Assembly: GCA_015222915.1 (NCBI GenBank)
Contig: JADFWE010000136.1
Span: 1-9,929, forward strand
Reading direction: 5' to 3'
DNA length: 9,929 nt
Source: Pseudomonadota bacterium
GTDB lineage: Bacteria > Pseudomonadota > Gammaproteobacteria > SZUA-229
The translations under genes were made by a program, and so were the position numbers. Each line of letters opens with the position of its first letter. Positions within the stretch are counted from its first letter, which is position 1. Shown piece by piece: positions 6,821 to 9,929 of this stretch. Under the pieces are notes generated by a model, which had not been told where the DNA came from, did not search any database, and saw nothing but the letters and a program-made list of their open reading frames with translations.

Positions 6821-8140
6821 ATGGCAGAAATCAAAGACATTCTTGTTCCTGATATAGGCGACTTTGACGGCGTCGAAGTCATCGAGATACTGGTCGCGGC
6901 AGGCGACCAGATAGCTGAAGAAGACCCGCTGGTCTCACTGGAATCAGACAAGGCCGCGATGGAGATCCCATCACCGTTCGCAGGAACCGTTAAAGCAGTA
7001 AAAGTCAGTATCGGTGACAAGGTTTCTGAGGGCAGCCTGTTAATCTCCCTGGAAGCATCAGGGGAAGCACCTGAGGAAGCATCAGAAGAGACAGCCGCCG
7101 TAGCTGAAGCTGCGCCTGCTGAGAAAGCAACGAAAGAAGCGGTGAAAGAAGAAGCACCGAAACCTGCTCCATCGCCCGCGCCGGCAACACCATCTAGAGC
7201 AGTGACCAGCTTTGATGAAGATGCTTTCAGAAAAGCACATGCCAGCCCTGCTATCAGAAAGTTCGCCCGTGAACTCGGTGCTGACCTGTCGCAGATAAAA
7301 GGCAGCGGCATCAAAAACCGCATACTGAAAGAAGACGTTAAAACATGGGTTAAACTGGCACTGTCGAAAGCTTCACAAGGCGGCGGTCTGGGCATCGAAG
7401 CCATGCCGGACATCGACTTCAGCCAGTTTGGCGAGATCGAAGTACAGGCACTGACCCGTATCAACAAACTGACCGGAAAATTCCTGCACCGCAACTGGCT
7501 GACCGTACCACACGTCACCCAGTTCGATGAAGCCGATATCACCGAACTGGAAAAATTCCGTAAACAGTTGAACGAAGAAAACAAAAAAGAAGGCATCCGC
7601 ATCACCGTGCTCGCCTTCCTCATGAAAGCACTGGTATCGGCATTAAAAGAATACCCGCGCTTTAATTCATCGCTGGATCATACTGGCGAAAACCTTATCC
7701 TGAAACAGTACGTCAATATCGGCGTCGCCATGGATACCCCGGACGGTCTGCTAGTACCGGTGATCCGCGACTGTGACCGCAAATCACTGCTCGAGCTAGG
7801 CGTCGAACTGATCGAGACCAGCAAACGCGCACGCGATAAAAAGCTGTCACCTGCTGATATGTCCGGCGGCTGCATCACCATCTCCAGTCTCGGCGGCATC
7901 GGCGGCACTGCCTTCACCCCTATCGTGAATGCGCCGGAAGTTGCCATCCTGGGTGTTTCACGCTCGGCGATGAAACCGGTGTACGTCACCAACAATGATG
8001 GTGAAGGTGAGTTCCTTCCCCGCCTGATGTTACCGTTATCACTGTCTTACGATCACCGTGTGATCGATGGTGCCGACGGTGCACGCTTTACTTCTTACCT
8101 GAGCAAAGTGCTGTCTGACACAAGAAGGCTTTTACTCTGA
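6821..8140 (+). CDS. aceF: Pyruvate dehydrogenase E2, dihydrolipoyl acetyltransferase
   Basis: Core of the pyruvate dehydrogenase complex; passes the acetyl group from lipoyl-lysine to CoA. 439 aa. One lipoyl domain (1-79) with the modified lysine K44 in ESDKAAMEIP; an Ala/Glu/Pro/Lys-rich flexible linker (about 80-130); a peripheral-subunit-binding domain (about 140-178, HASPAIRKFARELGADL...IKNRILKEDV); then the catalytic domain with HRVIDG (His412, Asp416) close to the C-terminus, which ends normally in RRLLL. Many gammaproteobacterial AceF proteins have two or three lipoyl domains, so this is a short version. The start aligns exactly with the lipoyl domain of the following LpdA. The ribosome-binding site is weak (AGAGA-like). 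Immediately downstream of aceE and surely co-transcribed with it. Confidence 0.97.
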   Translation: MAEIKDILVPDIGDFDGVEVIEILVAAGDQIAEEDPLVSLESDKAAMEIPSPFAGTVKAVKVSIGDKVSEGSLLISLEASGEAPEEASEETAAVAEAAPAEKATKEAVKEEAPKPAPSPAPATPSRAVTSFDEDAFRKAHASPAIRKFARELGADLSQIKGSGIKNRILKEDVKTWVKLALSKASQGGGLGIEAMPDIDFSQFGEIEVQALTRINKLTGKFLHRNWLTVPHVTQFDEADITELEKFRKQLNEENKKEGIRITVLAFLMKALVSALKEYPRFNSSLDHTGENLILKQYVNIGVAMDTPDGLLVPVIRDCDRKSLLELGVELIETSKRARDKKLSPADMSGGCITISSLGGIGGTAFTPIVNAPEVAILGVSRSAMKPVYVTNNDGEGEFLPRLMLPLSLSYDHRVIDGADGARFTSYLSKVLSDTRRLLL

Positions 8141-8145
8141 TGAGA

Positions 8146-8153
8146 GCGATCGC
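8146..8153. other. GCGATCGC octamer after aceF
   Basis: A perfect 8-bp palindrome just after the aceF stop. The same octamer is the HIP1 element abundant in cyanobacteria, but a single copy elsewhere is expected by chance and contains an ordinary GATC methylation site. Recorded as a landmark only. Confidence 0.15.
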
Positions 8154-8278
8154 AGAACACTAAATGATTTTTCTGTCGCGTCCCCGTAAGTATTACGACG
8201 TACCATTATTATGACATATCGTGGGAACGAAATTTATTCCGAAAACGCCTGCAAACACAACACACACTGGTCAAAAAA

Positions 8279-8290
8279 TTTACCGGTAAA
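8279..8290. promoter_or_regulatory. 12-bp palindrome TTTACCGGTAAA before lpdA
   Basis: A perfect 12-bp palindrome ends 5 bp before the lpdA ATG and covers the position expected for its ribosome-binding site; the only purine-rich stretch there is the GGTAAAAAAA running out of the palindrome. It could be an operator or simply chance in an AT-rich leader. The rest of the 155-bp aceF-lpdA gap shows CGTAA-GTA-TTACG at 8185-8197 and no convincing promoter or terminator. Confidence 0.35.
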
Positions 8291-8295
8291 AAAAT

Positions 8296-9929
8296 ATGAG
8301 CAAAATAGTCAACGTAGAAGTTCCTGATATCGGTGATTTTTCCGATGTCGACATCATCGAAGTACTGGTCAATGCCGGTGACAGTATCGCCAAAGAAGAC
8401 CCGCTGATCACACTCGAATCAGACAAGGCCACCATCGAAATACCCTCACCTTCTGCCGGCACGATCCACGAAGTACTGGTCAGCGTCAATGAGAAAGTCA
8501 GCCAGGGCGACCTGATATTGAAACTGGAAGTGACCGGTGGAGCCACTGACAGCAGTTCGAACACAGAAGCTGAAGAAACAGTGCAGGAAACGACGACCGA
8601 GGCCGTTACAGCATCGACGGCTCCACAAGCTGCCCCATCAGCAGCCCCATCAGCAGCCAGGGCACCTGCCGGCGATAGCGACCTGCATGCCGAAGTCGTG
8701 GTTCTCGGTTCCGGCCCCGGCGGATACACTGCGGCCTTCCGCGCGGCCGACCTTGGCAAAAAAGTTATCCTCATCGAAAAATTCGAAACCATCGGCGGCG
8801 TCTGTCTCAACGTTGGCTGCATCCCATCGAAAGCATTGCTGCATACCGCTGAGATCATCAACGAAGCGGCCGAGATGGCAGATCACGGTATCGACTTCGG
8901 CAAACCGAAGATCGATATCAAAAAGCTTGCCGGCTTCAAAAATAAAGTCATCAAACAACTTACCGGCGGTCTTGCCGGTCTGGCCAAGCAGCGCAAGGTG
9001 CAGATCGTTACCGGTTACGGCAAATTCACCTCTGCCCATACCATCGAAGTTACCGGTGATAAAGGCTCGCAGACCATTTCATTTGATAACGCCATCATCG
9101 CTGCCGGTTCATCGGTATTCAAGATCCCCGGCTTTCCTTATGACGATGAACGTCTGATGGATTCAACTGGCGCACTGGAACTGGTCGATATTCCAAAACG
9201 CCTGCTGGTCATCGGCGGCGGTATCATCGGTCTGGAGATGGCAACCGTTTATGATGCACTTGGTTCGAAGGTCTCCGTGGTCGAACTGTCGCCCGGTCTG
9301 ATTCCGGGCTGCGACCCGGACCTTGTCCGCCCGTTGATGAAACGCGTAAAAGGACGGTACGAAAATATCTGGCTGAACTCCAAAGTGACGGCTATCGAAT
9401 CCCTGAAAAAAGGTCTTAAGGTTTCCTTCGAAGGTAAAGGCGTACCGGAGAATGACACTTTTGACCGTGTATTACTTGCCGTCGGCCGCAGCCCGAACGG
9501 CAAACTGATCGACGCAGACAAAGCCGGTGTCATGGTTGACGACCGCGGCTTCATATCAGTGGACAGACAGCAGCGTACCAACGTCGATCATATCTTTGCT
9601 ATCGGTGATGTCGTCGGCCAACCCATGCTGGCACACAAAGCCACACATGAGGCAAAGACTGCTGCCGAAGTTATCAGCGGTATGAAATCCTACTTCGATG
9701 CTAAAACCATTCCTTCTGTCGCTTATACCGACCCTGAAATTTCCTGGATGGGTATCACCGAAGAACAGGCGAAAGCCGAAGGCGTGGAATACACCAAAGG
9801 TGTGTTCCCGTGGGCCGCCAGTGGCCGTTCGCTGAGCATCGGGCGCAATGAAGGTATCACCAAGCTACTGTTCGATAAAAATACGCATCAGATCATCGGT
9901 GCTGGCATGGTCGGCACGAATGCCGGTGA
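8296..9929 (+). CDS. lpdA: Dihydrolipoyl dehydrogenase E3 with N-terminal lipoyl domain (3' end cut)
   Basis: Flavoprotein that reoxidises dihydrolipoyl groups of the complex, passing electrons through a disulfide and FAD to NAD+. 544 codons are in the window and the frame is still open at the last base; the final TGA-like triplet is out of frame. Residues 1-79 are a lipoyl domain with lysine K44 (ESDKATIEIP), followed by an Ala/Thr/Glu/Pro linker (about 80-127). E3 proper follows: FAD-binding GSGPGG (138-143), redox pair C170/C175 in GGVCLNVGCIPSK, NAD-binding GGGIIG (307-312), FAD motif AIGDVVG (435-441), then most of the dimerisation domain. The catalytic His-Glu motif lies past the edge. 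The ATG starts a sequence co-linear with AceF's N-terminus, which fixes it. Third gene of the operon, 155 bp after aceF. Lipoyl-E3 fusions are known in Neisseria and some beta- and gammaproteobacteria. Confidence 0.96.
   Translation, partial: MSKIVNVEVPDIGDFSDVDIIEVLVNAGDSIAKEDPLITLESDKATIEIPSPSAGTIHEVLVSVNEKVSQGDLILKLEVTGGATDSSSNTEAEETVQETTTEAVTASTAPQAAPSAAPSAARAPAGDSDLHAEVVVLGSGPGGYTAAFRAADLGKKVILIEKFETIGGVCLNVGCIPSKALLHTAEIINEAAEMADHGIDFGKPKIDIKKLAGFKNKVIKQLTGGLAGLAKQRKVQIVTGYGKFTSAHTIEVTGDKGSQTISFDNAIIAAGSSVFKIPGFPYDDERLMDSTGALELVDIPKRLLVIGGGIIGLEMATVYDALGSKVSVVELSPGLIPGCDPDLVRPLMKRVKGRYENIWLNSKVTAIESLKKGLKVSFEGKGVPENDTFDRVLLAVGRSPNGKLIDADKAGVMVDDRGFISVDRQQRTNVDHIFAIGDVVGQPMLAHKATHEAKTAAEVISGMKSYFDAKTIPSVAYTDPEISWMGITEEQAKAEGVEYTKGVFPWAASGRSLSIGRNEGITKLLFDKNTHQIIGAGMVGTNAG
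8632..8658 (+). repeat. 12-bp tandem repeat in the LpdA linker
   Basis: GCCCCATCAGCA occurs twice in tandem, with a third partial GCC, in frame within the interdomain linker. It encodes APSA-APSA-A (residues 113-121). It looks like a slippage duplication tolerated because the linker only needs to be flexible; copy number may vary between strains. Confidence 0.7.

Noticed and set aside
5866..7623. Long open frame on the minus strand (585 codons) opposite aceE and aceF
   Set aside because: Its product is low-complexity and Ser/Ala-rich, it crosses the gene junction, and it is fully opposite two certain genes whose codon use leaves the antisense frame open. No family motif is seen.
8164..8214. 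16-codon ORF (MIFLSRPRKYYDVPLL) in the aceF-lpdA gap
   Set aside because: No Shine-Dalgarno sequence before it and no sign of selection; expected by chance in a 155-bp gap.
8280..8861. 193-codon minus-strand frame opposite the start of lpdA
   Set aside because: It is antisense to clear lipoyl and E3 sequence and has no recognisable domain.
8537..9157. 206-codon + strand frame inside lpdA
   Set aside because: Out of frame with the conserved E3 sequence, basic low-complexity product, no ribosome-binding context.
9927..9929. TGA at the last bases as the stop of lpdA
   Set aside because: The lpdA frame reads GGT then GA at the edge, so this TGA is out of frame. The protein also lacks its expected C-terminal catalytic His-Glu segment at this point.

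Overview
The window looks like an ordinary stretch of a gammaproteobacterial chromosome of roughly balanced base composition. The evidence is the gene set: a short (type 1) argininosuccinate synthase, a homodimer-type pyruvate dehydrogenase E1 (AceE) rather than a split alpha/beta E1, a Bax-like glucosaminidase, and a dihydrolipoyl dehydrogenase carrying its own N-terminal lipoyl domain. I cannot name the order or genus. No mobile element, CRISPR array, tRNA, rRNA or toxin/defence cassette is visible.

Layout. Positions 1-265 are non-coding and densely packed with nested inverted repeats, probably a dispersed intergenic repeat, followed by a possible extended -10 promoter. mgtE (266-1621, +) encodes a magnesium transporter. 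A Bax-like peptidoglycan glucosaminidase (1806-2522, +) follows after an AT-rich gap. It is convergent with argG (2610-3827, -). The 87-bp gap between them holds three copies of a 15-bp motif and a hairpin that would carry a UUCG loop on the argG transcript. argG has a perfect TATAAT box preceded by a tandem TTATTCA pair. The 319 bp between the argG and aceE starts holds both promoters, a dyad just before aceE and a possible 10-codon ORF. From 4147 to the right edge runs a pyruvate dehydrogenase operon: aceE (4147-6804), aceF (6821-8140) and lpdA (8296 onward). lpdA is cut by the window edge after 544 codons.

How the genes work together. AceE decarboxylates pyruvate with thiamine diphosphate, AceF carries the acetyl group on a lipoyl-lysine to CoA, and LpdA reoxidises the dihydrolipoyl group using FAD and NAD+. 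AceF has one lipoyl domain and LpdA has another, 45 of 70 residues identical, so the complex has lipoyl arms on both E2 and E3. mgtE, the glucosaminidase and argG are independent housekeeping genes with no visible functional tie to the operon.

Novelty. I see no convincing undescribed system. The points worth a second look are non-coding: the repeat upstream of mgtE, the motif cluster between the convergent genes, the argG promoter repeats, the small ORF before aceE, and the palindrome next to the lpdA start.
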